A program made the translations under genes and the position numbers. Positions 49,646-60,821 of a stretch of 64,000 nt of DNA are shown here, piece by piece. This stretch comes from Mallotus nudiflorus. Its lineage: Eukaryota > Streptophyta > Magnoliopsida > Malpighiales > Euphorbiaceae. Below the pieces are notes generated by a model. That model had not been told where the DNA came from, did not search any database, and was given only the letters and a program-made list of their open reading frames with translations. How positions within the stretch are numbered: position 1 is the first letter of the stretch; each line of letters starts with the position of its first letter. The stretch lies in assembly GCA_947683625.1 (NCBI GenBank), contig CANTUR010000639.1, positions 248,001 through 312,000 of the forward strand, read 5' to 3'.

Positions 49646-52600
49646 TGTAATAATCTGAATATTTTAAATTATTTAATATATAAATATTGCAATTTTAACG
49701 ATATTGATTATCTTATTTTATGTTATTATTATTAATATATTAAATTATTATATCTAAGTACTAAATTTAAAATTTTGTTGAGAGCTATTAATATTATTAT
49801 TTTTATATCATTTTATTTTTATGCTCATACATTATTATTTTAATTGTCCTAATATTTTATACATAGCATTATTATCATTTATTATTATTATTTATAGTAT
49901 TATTTCAATTAGTGCTAGTATTATTATCATTGTTGTATATATATATGTGTGTGTGTGTGTGTTGAGTGGGTATATATATATATGAGTGCTTTTTAGACCA
50001 AAAGTTGGTCAAAGCCTTCTTATTAAGGGGCAATAAAAATTTCCTTCCCCTTCCTTACTATTTTTTTTTCTTTTCTTCCTTTGTCACTCTCTCCTTTTCT
50101 GCGTGCATCAGACCATCCCTTCTTCCCATTAACTGCTTCTTCTCCTTCTTGTTGTCTGAATCGAAGCCATCACCTTGCCCTTCCTCCTTCCTCGCGCGAG
50201 AAGACAGCAGTAGCAATGCATAGAGACAGCAAGGAGCAGCAGCAGGAACGGCGACAGCAGCAGCCTTCTTCCACTTGATTTTGGCTTAGTTTAGGTGAGT
50301 TTTACGTTAGTTGGTTGTTAGTTGATTTAGTTGTTTGTTAGTTGATTTTAGTTAGTTTTTGGGTTCATTTTTTATTTTGTTAATTATGAATTGTTTGTTT
50401 AAATTATGCAGAAATTTTATTTTAATTATTTGGTTAATTTGGGTTGATCTATACATATATTGAAGGATCTAAATTAATTGGGGTTAATTTGGGTTAAGAG
50501 TATATCAAAATTAATTTAGATTAATTAAATTGATTTTTATGGAATTTTTGTATATTTATTTAGGTATTTTAAGTTTTATGTGTATTTTGTTAATATGATT
50601 AATTAATTATTTTTGGTTGAATATTGGAGTTAATTAGTGTTCGTATATTATGTTAGTAATTTTAGTAGTGATAAAATAATTTTTGATAACTTATTTAATT
50701 TTTTTAGAAATTATTATTATTATGTAAATTTTGAAATAATAGGTAAATGCTATGTTTTTGTTGATATTATAATTAAATACTATGTTTTAGTTAATTTTGA
50801 GATAAAATATGGTATTAAAATAATTTTTATAAATTATTTATTTTTTTTAGTTAATTAATACTAACTATTTTTGAAAATTTATTCAAAATTAAATTATTTA
50901 TTATTTTGTGCTTTGAATGAGTTTTTAATTAATATTAAAGTATATTCAAACTGGTTATTATAGTTTGAATTTGACTATTTTATGTTGAATATTTGGAAAG
51001 TTGGATTGTTATTAATACTATATTATTATTTGAAATTTTATTAAATTATGGTGGAAAATAATTTTATTTAGTGTTTTAAAAATTAAATAAATTATATTAT
51101 GATTTATTATTATTTTTTTATTATTTTTGGTGATTTACTAAATTTATATTTATTGCTTGCTTATTTGTATTTTTGGTGAACCTCGGTTGGGAATTGTGTA
51201 GTTTTGGATTTCAACCCGAAGTGTTGTGCCAGTGTGAAATTTTAAAGTTTGTTTATTTGCAGGATTGACTCTACTTCGGTAGAGAGATGTCCATTTTATA
51301 GAGAAAGCTTTATCAAATTTTCGGTAAATTTCTCGTAAAACATGACACTGGGTCAATTCTAAAATTTTTATTCTAAGTTCGAATTGAGTCTTCCTTAGAA
51401 ACTCTAGAAGTTAGGTTTCTATTTTCTGATTGTCATTTCCTTTTCTGTCTTTTAGCTGCCCCTCCGGTCGCGTCTACCAGTTGAGGTCGGACACGACGTG
51501 CTAGAGGAGCACCTTTATCCTGTAAGTTAATATTTGATTTGAGTGTCGGATTTTTTTAATTTAAATCATATTAAATTCTTATTAATTTAATTTTATGAGA
51601 TTCTAGTCGGCATTCTTCATATGATTTTGCCTGATTTAATTTATAGTTTATTTATTTTATTATTTATTTATTGTAATTTTTATTGTTTTATTTATTTTCT
51701 TTTATCTTTAAATAAACCACGGTAGAACGGGCTACCTGATGGGTTTCATCAGGACCGTGTGTGCATCGGTAAAACATGTAATTATTTAATTATATTACTG
51801 GGGCCGAAGGTCTGGTGATGCTTTGCTATCGGACACTGTCAGTAGTATAATATTTGTTTATTTAATAAATACTGGGGCCGAAGGTCTGGTGATACTTTGC
51901 TCTCGCACACCGCTAGTGATATTGGATTAAGAGATATGACTGCAATTGTGTATCCTGGTGATGTCTTGCTCTCGGGATCCGACAGTCTTGGATATAAGTG
52001 AGTCTTATGACTGTTAAAAATTTATAAATTGGGTTATACCAAATTTTTATACTGAAACGTTTTAAAAAGACATTTAAATATTTATTTCTTTTTAAAAAAA
52101 ATGGATTTATTATATGTATATCTAATGGTTGAATAAAATTTTATTATATTATATTTCCATAACAATTTATTTTTAATGAGATTTTCAAACCACATTCATT
52201 TCTTTATTAACTCACTCAGTGAGGTCTGACTCACCTCAATTTAATTTTTTTTAGGAGTTTGGGAGTTTTTTGTTAGGCCTGCTTCTCTTCGCCGTGTAGC
52301 TTCATCACCGACTATTCTACGTAGGTCTACTTAGTTGTGTTGTATTTACTTTCGTGTACTGCAGTAGAGAAAATTGTATAACTATATACTTTATTTGGGA
52401 TTTCATGTATTTATAATTTATGTACTGAGATACTATTTGTATAACTGAAGTTTATTTATTTTATGTATTGATATTATGGTTTAAATTATATTGAGAAAAA
52501 TCAGTTTGATAATGTGCATTATGATTTTATTATTTATTGTAAGGTTTCAAGTCTAAATATTCTGTGATTTTTCTTTTAAGGCTTACTATGGGTTTTAGTA

Positions 52601-52659
52601 GCTTTATGCTTTCCCATTCCCTAGTACTTGTCACATGCCCTTGGGTTCGAGTCGTGATA
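49646..52659 (+). repeat. 5' LTR of a Ty3/gypsy element (about 3.0 kb)
   Basis: Begins TGTAATAATCTG and ends GAGTCGTGATA, five bases before an initiator-Met primer site. It is a distant relative of solo LTRs A-C: shared blocks in the same order include AGAGATGTCCATTTTATAG, CTCGTAAAACATGA, GAACGGGCTACCTGATGGG, ACTCAGTGAGGTCTGACTC and GGCTTACTATGGGTT. It has a CTCTAC/GTAGAG hairpin with a TTCG loop at 51269-51284. The 3' LTR lies beyond the window. Confidence 0.82.
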
Positions 52660-52664
52660 AAAGT

Positions 52665-52682
52665 TGGTATCAGAGCTTTGGC
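52665..52682 (+). promoter_or_regulatory. Primer-binding site (initiator tRNA-Met)
   Basis: TTGGTATCAGAGCTTTGG follows the LTR. TGGTATCAGAGC is the standard plant retrotransposon primer site. Confidence 0.85.
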
Positions 52683-52841
52683 TTATTTTTCATGGTTTTG
52701 ACTGTCGATGTCTGTCTTCTTCGTATAATACTGTGTTACTTAGGTTGTTAAATGTCATTTATTGATCTCTTGTCTTTTGGTTTCAACATCTGAGTCTATA
52801 TTCTTGTCTTGTTTTGAATCTTGGTTTTCTTATCTTTTCAG

Positions 52842-54215
52842 AATGAGGTGTGCTCGAAATGCCCCTACTGTAGATGTAGAACCTGATGATGGTAAGCAGT
52901 CATTTCAGGATGAGATTCTCCCTCCTGCCCCTCGACTTAGAGGTAGGGGTAGGGGTAGAGGTAGAGGTAGGGGAGAGTGGTAGCAGCTCAGAGTAGGATC
53001 AGCCTCCGATAGAGCCTCAGATTCTAGTAGAGGATCCTGCAGTCTTTGCAACTGGTATGGCAGGTATTAAACAGGGCTTGGCAGCTCTTAATCAGGTGAT
53101 GCCCATTATGCAACAGATGCTTCAATGACAGACTCAGGAGATGTCAGATGCTGATGCAGCCTTATTATACTCCAAAGTGGGGCAAGTTCACTTTGATGGT
53201 ACTGGTGAAACATTGGATTTCATTAATAGCATCGAGTCCAGGACCAGATCTGGGTATTTTGACTACCAGAGGATTATGATTGTGGAGCTATCAGTCTTAA
53301 CAGCAGCTCAGGATTGATTTATGCAGTCCATTCAGCCTTTCATGACTATGATGACCTGGTTGGGATTTAAGGAGCAATTTATGAGATTCTTTTATCCTTC
53401 ATCTATGCGAGAGAATTACAGATGGCAACTGCTTAACTTAGATAGGAGAGATTGATCAGTGGAGGACTATACTCGGGAATTCTACAGATTGATGAGGCAT
53501 GCTAAGGATGTGAGACAGGATGTTGCCTGGGCAGTAGAGCTGTATGTGGCTAGATTAGGCTCAACCTCTATTGATATTCGATTAGAGGGTCATAGTCTCA
53601 AGAGTATGGTAGAGGAGGTAAGATAGCTGGAGCGCAGACACATCCAGCACGACACCATACTTGACCCATATGATAGTGGCACTTTCAGACCTGTCCAGAG
53701 GGTGCAGCCGCTAGTATTTCAGATAGGCAGCTCGAGTTCTCAAACAGCAGGCCCTTCTCAGTAGAGTAGATAGTTTAGGGCACATCGGATTAGTAGGCAC
53801 CATTTTACTCAGGATCGCAGGAGCAGTAAGGCTGCTAGATTTGGTAGTAGCGCTAGTAGCAGTAGTGGGTAGAGCTCTGGGCATGGCAATTCTGGGTCTA
53901 GAGCTAGTGCATGTGTTATTTATGGACGAGTGCATTAGGGTCCTTGTCACTTGATGCCAGGAGCCTGTTTTAGATGTGGTCAGTTTGGATATTTCGCTAG
54001 AGCTTGTCCAAACCATGGATTCCAAACATCTTTTGCGTAGGGATCTTCACCTATTATTATTCAGCCATTGTAGTAGGTGCCTCATTAGTATCAGGCACCC
54101 ATGTACCCTCAACAGCGACCGATGCAGTATACAAGTCGACAAGGTTGAGGTAGAGGACAAACTCAACCATTCACCTCATAATAGCCAGGTCGTGGTCAGG
54201 CGAGAGTCTTTACTT
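52842..54215 (+). pseudogene. Gypsy gag, decayed
   Basis: Starts MRCARNAPTVD with an Arg-Gly repeat (RGRGRGRGRG) to 52983, then changes frame. The capsid part is readable: YSKVGQVHFDGTGETLDFI, FKEQFMRFFYPSSMRENY, SVEDYTREFYRLMRHAKDV, then a Ser-rich linker and a zinc knuckle near 53965 (CFRCGQFGYFARAC), where Tyr stands for the metal-binding His. In-frame stops are TAG at likely Gln codons and TGA at likely Arg or Trp codons. Gag would form the particle; this copy cannot. Confidence 0.82.
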
Positions 54216-54239
54216 TGACTCCTTAGGATGCGTAGGCAT

Positions 54240-55767
54240 CCAACACTATGGTAGCAAGTATTATTCCAGTATGTTACTCTGAGGTTAGAGTCTTATTTGA
54301 TCTAGGTGCTACATTTTCATTTATATCTCCCTTGTTTGCTTCAAAGTGGCTTGTCTTCCTTCCAAGATAAGTTTTCCTTTGTCTGTTTTGACTCCGCTTA
54401 GTGATGAGTTGGAGACAACCATTTTCTTTCCATCTTGTCCTATGTTAGTAGAGGGTAGAGAATTATTGGCAGACTTGGTCCTTTTGGATGTGATCGAGTT
54501 TGATGTGATTCTGAGAATGGATTGGTTGTCCTAGTATTATGCTTCTATGGATTTTCGAGCAAAGGAAGTAATTTTCAGGATACCCAATGATGAAGAATTT
54601 AGATTTAGAGGTACTGAGAGTTCCATGTCTCGCATTCTTATTTTTGCCATTATAGCTAGGAAAATGCTTAGTAGAGGATGTCAGGGTTATCTAGTTATAG
54701 TTAGAGATGTTCAAGCAAAAATGGGATCAATGGAGAGGGTACTAGTAGTATGTGAATTTGTAGATGTTTTTCTAGAGGAGTTACCTGAATTACTGTCGAA
54801 TAGAGAGATAGAATTCTGTATTGATGTTGTACCAGGTACAGATCCTATCTCTATGCCACCTTATGGGATGGCACCTGTAGAGTTGAAGGAGTTAAAAGAG
54901 CAATTATAGGAATTATTAGATAAGGGGTTCATCTAGCCTAGTACATCTCCTTGGGGTGCTCTGGTTCTCTTTGTAAAAAAAAAGGATGGTAGTCTTCGAC
55001 TCTGTATTGACTACAGACAGCTGAATAAGGTTACCATCAAGAATAAGTATCCACTCCCCATAATTGGTGACTTGTTCGATCAGTTACAAGGAGCTCGACA
55101 TTTCTTTAAGATTAACTTGAGATCTAGGTATCATCAGTTGAGGATTATAAGTAAGGATGTACCCAAGTCAACATTTCAGACTAGATATGGCCACTATGAG
55201 TTCTTAGTGATGTCCTTTGGGTTGACTAATGCCCCAGCAGCCTTTATGGACTTAATGAATATGGTGTTTAGGCCATACTTAGACTAATTTATGATTGTGT
55301 TTATTGATGATATTCTGGTCTATTCAAAGAATAAAGCGGAGCATGCGATGCATCTGAGATTGGTGCTGCAGACTTTGAAAGAGCACCAGTTGTATGCTAA
55401 GTTTTCAAAATATAAGTTCTGGTTAGACCAAGTGACATTTTTAGGCTATGTGGTGTCTAAAGATGGCATTCAAGTGGATCCTAAGAAGATAGAGGCGATT
55501 ATTGAATGGCCAAGACCTATAACGATTACTAAAGTGAGAAATTTTTTGGGTTTAGCGGGCTATTACAGGAGAATTATGAAGGATTTCTCTAAGATTGCCG
55601 TGCCTTTGACTAGACTAACCCAGAAGAATGTTATTTATGTGGACTGATAGATATGAGGAGCATTTTCAGTTGCTTAAGGATTTATTGACTTTAGCTCCAG
55701 TACTGACATTAACTTTTGGTGATGATGGATACACGGTGTATTATAACTCTTCCCGTGTAGGTTTGGG
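54240..55767 (+). pseudogene. Gypsy pol: protease, reverse transcriptase, start of RNase H
   Basis: Protease: VLFDLGATFSFIS, with the active-site DSG reading DLG, then VIEFDVILRMDWLS. RT follows from about 54840: LVLFVKKKDGSLRLCIDYRQ, KNKYPLPIIGDLFDQL, FFKINLRSRYHQLRI, YEFLVMSFGLTNAPAAF, and the catalytic FIDDILVYS near 55303. RNase H starts at YTVYYNSSRVGLGCV, with Asn where the first catalytic Asp is expected, and is then cut by the 7.2-kb insertion at 55772. Stops such as KEQL*ELLDKGFI*PS and YLD*FMIV sit where the family has Gln. Confidence 0.9.
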
Positions 55768-55772
55768 ATGTG

Positions 55773-56553
55773 TGATACGAACCCTACCTATAAAAGAGAT
55801 AGAACGCGCATCCAACTTTGAATATTAGCCCAAGGATCATCAAGGATAGTTGTGTTGATGGAGCTAAACCCCTTGCTTATTAAATTGAAGCAAGATACTT
55901 AGCTATTATAAGATGAACAATCACACAATTCTAAGTTTAATCTAACCTAGCAATTGTAATGAAAGGTAGAAGTGAAACAATTCAAGTAAACTTGCAAAGT
56001 TTCAAAAGAACAAAGTTTAAGGAAAAACCTTACTTTCAATATTTCAATCTTCTTTTTTTCAAAAATTCGTTTTACATGTTTGTAGCCCTTATATAGGCAT
56101 GTAAACAACCTAATCCTTGAAGGAAAAGGTTCTATTCCTTATTCCCAAAGATACCTATATAGGAAAATCCTTAATTAAGGAGATTTCCTTTAAAATAAGA
56201 CAACTAATGACAACTCATCTTTGAAAAGTCAAAATTGACAACTCATTACAATTCATGACAACTAAGCAAAATGATAACTCATGACAACTAAGCATTAAAG
56301 CATGCCATGTCACATGCCATGTCATATGTTGACCATTGACCATTGACTTTGACTTGTTGACTTTGACTTGGAATATTCTTGAATCTTCTCACATCTTCTT
56401 GAATCTTCTTGAATCTTCCTTATTGACTCCAAAATAAGAAAATAAATCAAAATTCGTCCAATCAAGCTAATTAATTTCAGAATAGGAAATTAAGCTAAGT
56501 AGCTTGAATTCTTCATATTCGAGCACTTTTGATCCCTTTTAGGGTTCATATTA
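55773..56553 (-). repeat. LTR1 of the gag-only element
   Basis: 781 bp. On the minus strand it starts TAATATGAACCCTA and ends TAGGGTTCGTATCA, so the ends are themselves inverted repeats of about 14 bp. A polypurine tract (AAGAGAGAGGGAA on the minus strand) lies at about 56552-56568. Confidence 0.85.
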
Positions 56554-57794
56554 TTCCCTCTCTCTTGAAGATGATTCGCCCTCGAATCATAGCCATCTTC
56601 TAAAGTTGATAAATTTGCAAATCCTCCAGGGTCAAACAAAAACTTCTTGGTTGAAAACTTTATCTTCACAATAAGTATTGCAACACTTGTTTTATGGATG
56701 AAGTATGGCAACATGATAAACCTGTTTGAAACAACAAAACTAGGCAATTGATGAAGAATTTGGTTAGTGATAAACAAAACATCCTTGTACGTAGGTACAA
56801 GTATAGGTTGGCTCACATCACTCATTTTTGTACAATCATTTATTTTCTTTTCAGTCATGACTAGCTTGTTTTCTCTCATAAAGTGTTTCCCATTTTCCTC
56901 ACTTTTCTCACTCAACTCATTTGTAGCACTTGGCTCACTTTTTCCTTTTCTCTCAACTTCATAGGTTTCCTTCCCCAAAGCATTCCTTAATGAAGATGGA
57001 AACTCTTCACTTTGTTGATTAGCGCACATGTCTTCAATAATTGCCTTTGGTGGTGAAGTTTCAATTTGGCACTCTTCCTCATTGCCCTTTTTCTCAACTA
57101 GTTGCTTAACCAATTCACTGACTTCAACACCTTCACTTTCCTTAGATTCACACACCATTATTGTCTCCTCACAAATACTCACTTTCTTTTCATACTCCAA
57201 AGCTAGTTTAATTATAACCTTCAAAGAAATAGAAGATTCTAATTGCACTTCTTTCTTCAATCTCTTACCAATCTCACACTTAAGCCCATTGATGAATTTT
57301 GCAACTTTCCGCCTTTCGAATTCACCTACATCACTTGCAATTACAAGCAACTTAAATTTTTTAACATAATTAGCAACACATAACTCATCACCTTGTTTAA
57401 GCCTTTGTAATTTAAGACGAAATTTATCCCTAACTTCAGAAGGAATAAAATGTCTAGTCATTAATCTCTTCATTATCTCCCAATTTTTAATCTCACTAGG
57501 CCCATTCATGCTCCACGATGCCATCAAATCCTTCCACCATATAGCAGCATCACCCAAAAATTTACAAGAGGCAGCTTTACACTTTTGGAAATCACTTAAT
57601 TCAAGAGAGTCAAATATCTCCTCTATTTGTTGCACCCATTCCAAATAAATATAAGGATCGTCCCTACCAAGAAAATAAGGCATATCCATGCTAAAAAAAA
57701 AAAATAGGTTTGAAAAGATATAGAAAAAAAAAATCCTCACAAAGCACTCCCTTACGTGTTTATACTCAAGAATGTGAATGCTCTCGTGTTTCAC
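56490..57794 (-). CDS. Gag-like protein, copy 1 (434-codon frame)
   Basis: Open from 57794 to 56490. The true start is probably Met36 or Met38 (MDMPYFLGRDDPYIYLEW), since the first 35 codons are a Phe-rich run over homopolymers. A Retrotrans_gag domain follows: CKFLGDAAIWWKDLM, MTRHFIPSEVRDKFRLKLQ, VANYVKKFKLL. Then comes an acidic, Lys/Glu/Ser-rich region. The C-terminus (LFDPGGFANLSTLEDGYDSR, then ANHLQERGNN) looks like the extreme end of a gypsy pol polyprotein joined to gag by internal deletion. No zinc knuckle or enzyme domain. Differs from copies 2 and 3 by Met for Val in KHFMREN. Confidence 0.82.
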   Translation of the reverse strand: MKHESIHILEYKHVRECFVRIFFFYIFSNLFFFFSMDMPYFLGRDDPYIYLEWVQQIEEIFDSLELSDFQKCKAASCKFLGDAAIWWKDLMASWSMNGPSEIKNWEIMKRLMTRHFIPSEVRDKFRLKLQRLKQGDELCVANYVKKFKLLVIASDVGEFERRKVAKFINGLKCEIGKRLKKEVQLESSISLKVIIKLALEYEKKVSICEETIMVCESKESEGVEVSELVKQLVEKKGNEEECQIETSPPKAIIEDMCANQQSEEFPSSLRNALGKETYEVERKGKSEPSATNELSEKSEENGKHFMRENKLVMTEKKINDCTKMSDVSQPILVPTYKDVLFITNQILHQLPSFVVSNRFIMLPYFIHKTSVAILIVKIKFSTKKFLFDPGGFANLSTLEDGYDSRANHLQERGNNMNPKRDQKCSNMKNSSYLA

Positions 57795-57890
57795 AAAATT
57801 TTTTTTTTTTCAATTTATGAAGAATTTAGAAGAAGAAAAGAATAGATAATACATAAAAAATAAAGGATACGTAACCAAACCTTGAAGTTT

Positions 57891-57903
57891 GGCTCTGATA
57901 CCA
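57891..57903 (-). promoter_or_regulatory. Primer-binding site of the gag-only element
   Basis: Minus strand TGGTATCAGAGCC, three bases after LTR2 (initiator tRNA-Met type). Equivalent sites lie next to LTR3 (about 60025-60037) and LTR4 (about 62160-62172). Confidence 0.85.
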
Positions 57904-57906
57904 AAC

Positions 57907-58687
57907 TGATACGAACCCTACCTATAAAAGAGATAGAACGCGCATCCAACTTTGAATATTAGCCCAAGGATCATCAAGGATAGTTGTGCTGATGGAGCTA
58001 AACCCCTTGCTTATTAAATTGAAGCAAGATACTTAGCTATTATAAGATGAACAATCACACAATTCTAAGTTTAATCTAACCTAGCAATTGTAATGAAAGG
58101 TAGAAGTGAAACAATTCAAGTAAACTTGCAAAGTTTCAAAAGAACAAAGTTTAAGGAAAAACCTTACTTTCAATATTTCAATCTTCTTTTTTTCAAAAAT
58201 TCGTTTTACATGTTTGTAGCCCTTATATAGGCATGTAAACAACCTAATCCTTGAAGGAAAAGGTTCTATTCCTTATTCCCAAAGATACCTATATAGGAAA
58301 ATCCTTAATTAAGGAGATTTCCTTTAAAATAAGACAACTAATGACAACTCATCTTTGAAAAGTCAAAATTGACAACTCATTACAATTCATGACAACTAAG
58401 CAAAATGATAACTCATGACAACTAAGCATTAAAGCATGCCATGTCACATGCCATGTCATATGTTGACCATTGACCATTGACTTTGACTTGTTGACTTTGA
58501 CTTGGAATATTCTTGAATCTTCTCACATCTTCTTGAATCTTCTTGAATCTTCCTTATTGACTCCAAAATAAGAAAATAAATCAAAATTCGTCCAATCAAG
58601 CTAATTAATTTCAGAATAGGAAATTAAGCTAAGTAGCTTGAATTCTTCATATTCGAGCACTTTTGATCCCTTTTAGGGTTCATATTA
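57907..58687 (-). repeat. LTR2 of the gag-only element
   Basis: 781 bp, almost identical to LTR1; one visible difference is GTGCTGATGG for GTGTTGATGG. Confidence 0.85.
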
Positions 58688-59928
58688 TTCCCTCTCTCTT
58701 GAAGATGATTCGCCCTCGAATCATAGCCATCTTCTAAAGTTGATAAATTTGCAAATCCTCCAGGGTCAAACAAAAACTTCTTGGTTGAAAACTTTATCTT
58801 CACAATAAGTATTGCAACACTTGTTTTATGGATGAAGTATGGCAACATGATAAACCTGTTTGAAACAACAAAACTAGGCAATTGATGAAGAATTTGGTTA
58901 GTGATAAACAAAACATCCTTGTACGTAGGTACAAGTATAGGTTGGCTCACATCACTCATTTTTGTACAATCATTTATTTTCTTTTCAGTCATGACTAGCT
59001 TGTTTTCTCTCACAAAGTGTTTCCCATTTTCCTCACTTTTCTCACTCAACTCATTTGTAGCACTTGGCTCACTTTTTCCTTTTCTCTCAACTTCATAGGT
59101 TTCCTTCCCCAAAGCATTCCTTAATGAAGATGGAAACTCTTCACTTTGTTGATTAGCGCACATGTCTTCAATAATTGCCTTTGGTGGTGAAGTTTCAATT
59201 TGGCACTCTTCCTCATTGCCCTTTTTCTCAACTAGTTGCTTAACCAATTCACTGACTTCAACACCTTCACTTTCCTTAGATTCACACACCATTATTGTCT
59301 CCTCACAAATACTCACTTTCTTTTCATACTCCAAAGCTAGTTTAATTATAACCTTCAAAGAAATAGAAGATTCTAATTGCACTTCTTTCTTCAATCTCTT
59401 ACCAATCTCACACTTAAGCCCATTGATGAATTTTGCAACTTTCCGCCTTTCGAATTCACCTACATCACTTGCAATTACAAGCAACTTAAATTTTTTAACA
59501 TAATTAGCAACACATAACTCATCACCTTGTTTAAGCCTTTGTAATTTAAGACGAAATTTATCCCTAACTTCAGAAGGAATAAAATGTCTAGTCATTAATC
59601 TCTTCATTATCTCCCAATTTTTAATCTCACTAGGCCCATTCATGCTCCACGATGCCATCAAATCCTTCCACCATATAGCAGCATCACCCAAAAATTTACA
59701 AGAGGCAGCTTTACACTTTTGGAAATCACTTAATTCAAGAGAGTCAAATATCTCCTCTATTTGTTGCACCCATTCCAAATAAATATAAGGATCGTCCCTA
59801 CCAAGAAAATAAGGCATATCCATGCTAAAAAAAAAAAATAGGTTTGAAAAGATATAGAAAAAAAAAATCCTCACAAAGCACTCCCTTACGTGTTTATACT
59901 CAAGAATGTGAATGCTCTCGTGTTTCAC
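58624..59928 (-). CDS. Gag-like protein, copy 2
   Basis: Same 434-codon frame and domains as the copy at 56490-57794, with Val in KHFVREN. No stop or frameshift. The three copies being open and nearly identical shows either very recent amplification or an assembly duplication. Confidence 0.8.
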   Translation of the reverse strand: MKHESIHILEYKHVRECFVRIFFFYIFSNLFFFFSMDMPYFLGRDDPYIYLEWVQQIEEIFDSLELSDFQKCKAASCKFLGDAAIWWKDLMASWSMNGPSEIKNWEIMKRLMTRHFIPSEVRDKFRLKLQRLKQGDELCVANYVKKFKLLVIASDVGEFERRKVAKFINGLKCEIGKRLKKEVQLESSISLKVIIKLALEYEKKVSICEETIMVCESKESEGVEVSELVKQLVEKKGNEEECQIETSPPKAIIEDMCANQQSEEFPSSLRNALGKETYEVERKGKSEPSATNELSEKSEENGKHFVRENKLVMTEKKINDCTKMSDVSQPILVPTYKDVLFITNQILHQLPSFVVSNRFIMLPYFIHKTSVAILIVKIKFSTKKFLFDPGGFANLSTLEDGYDSRANHLQERGNNMNPKRDQKCSNMKNSSYLA

Positions 59929-60040
59929 AAAATTTTTTTTTTTTCAATTTATGAAGAATTTAGAAGAAGAAAAGAATAGATAATACATAAAAAATAAAGG
60001 ATACGTAACCAAACCTTGAAGTTTGGCTCTGATACCAAAC

Positions 60041-60821
60041 TGATACGTCTCTCTCAACAACAACAACGGAGGAGGAGGAAAAGAGAGAGATTCTCTCTCT
60101 TTTCCTCCTCCTCCGTTGTTGTTGATGGAGCTAAAACCCCTTGCTTATTAAATTGAAGCAAGATACTTAGCTATTATAAGATGAACAATCACACAATTCT
60201 AAGTTTAATCTAACCTAGCAATTGTAATGAAAGGTAGAAGTGAAACAATTCAAGTAAACTTGCAAAGTTTCAAAAGAACAAAGTTTAAGGAAAAACCTTA
60301 CTTTCAATATTTCAATCTTCTTTTTTTCAAAAATTCGTTTTACATGTTTGTAGCCCTTATATAGGCATGTAAACAACCTAATCCTTGAAGGAAAAGGTTC
60401 TATTCCTTATTCCCAAAGATACCTATATAGGAAAATCCTTAATTAAGGAGATTTCCTTTAAAATAAGACAACTAATGACAACTCATCTTTGAAAAGTCAA
60501 AATTGACAACTCATTACAATTCATGACAACTAAGCAAAATGATAACTCATGACAACTAAGCATTAAAGCATGCCATGTCACATGCCATGTCATATGTTGA
60601 CCATTGACCATTGACTTTGACTTGTTGACTTTGACTTGGAATATTCTTGAATCTTCTCACATCTTCTTGAATCTTCTTGAATCTTCCTTATTGACTCCAA
60701 AATAAGAAAATAAATCAAAATTCGTCCAATCAAGCTAATTAATTTCAGAATAGGAAATTAAGCTAAGTAGCTTGAATTCTTCATATTCGAGCACTTTTGA
60801 TCCCTTTTAGGGTTCATATTA
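60041..60821 (-). repeat. LTR3 of the gag-only element, partly replaced by adapter sequence
   Basis: From about 60128 onward it matches LTR1 and LTR2. Its first 87 bases keep only the TGATACG tip. The rest is a hairpin-forming sequence that matches the PacBio SMRTbell adapter. Confidence 0.85.
60048..60124. other. PacBio SMRTbell adapter sequence (assembly artefact)
   Basis: 60048-60091 agrees with 44 of the 45 bases of the SMRTbell blunt adapter as I remember it: a TCTCTCTC run, AAC repeats, GGAGGAGGAGG, AAAA, then a GA run and T. 60092-60124 is the reverse complement of most of the same adapter. Together they form a perfect palindrome of 33-bp arms around one base. It replaces about 75 bp of LTR that LTR1, LTR2 and LTR4 all possess. 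Confidence 0.95.

Noticed and set aside
50081..50278. Ser/Gln-rich 65-codon frame in the 3-kb gypsy LTR
   Set aside because: It lies in the CT-rich leader of the LTR, is low-complexity and shows no domain.
56767..57369. Plus-strand frames opposite the gag copies (65 and 113 codons, repeated in each unit)
   Set aside because: Shadows of the minus-strand gag frame; they repeat only because the unit repeats.
60056..60124. Perfect hairpin that could be read as a microRNA precursor, terminator or cruciform
   Set aside because: It matches the SMRTbell adapter and its reverse complement, so it is most likely not genomic.
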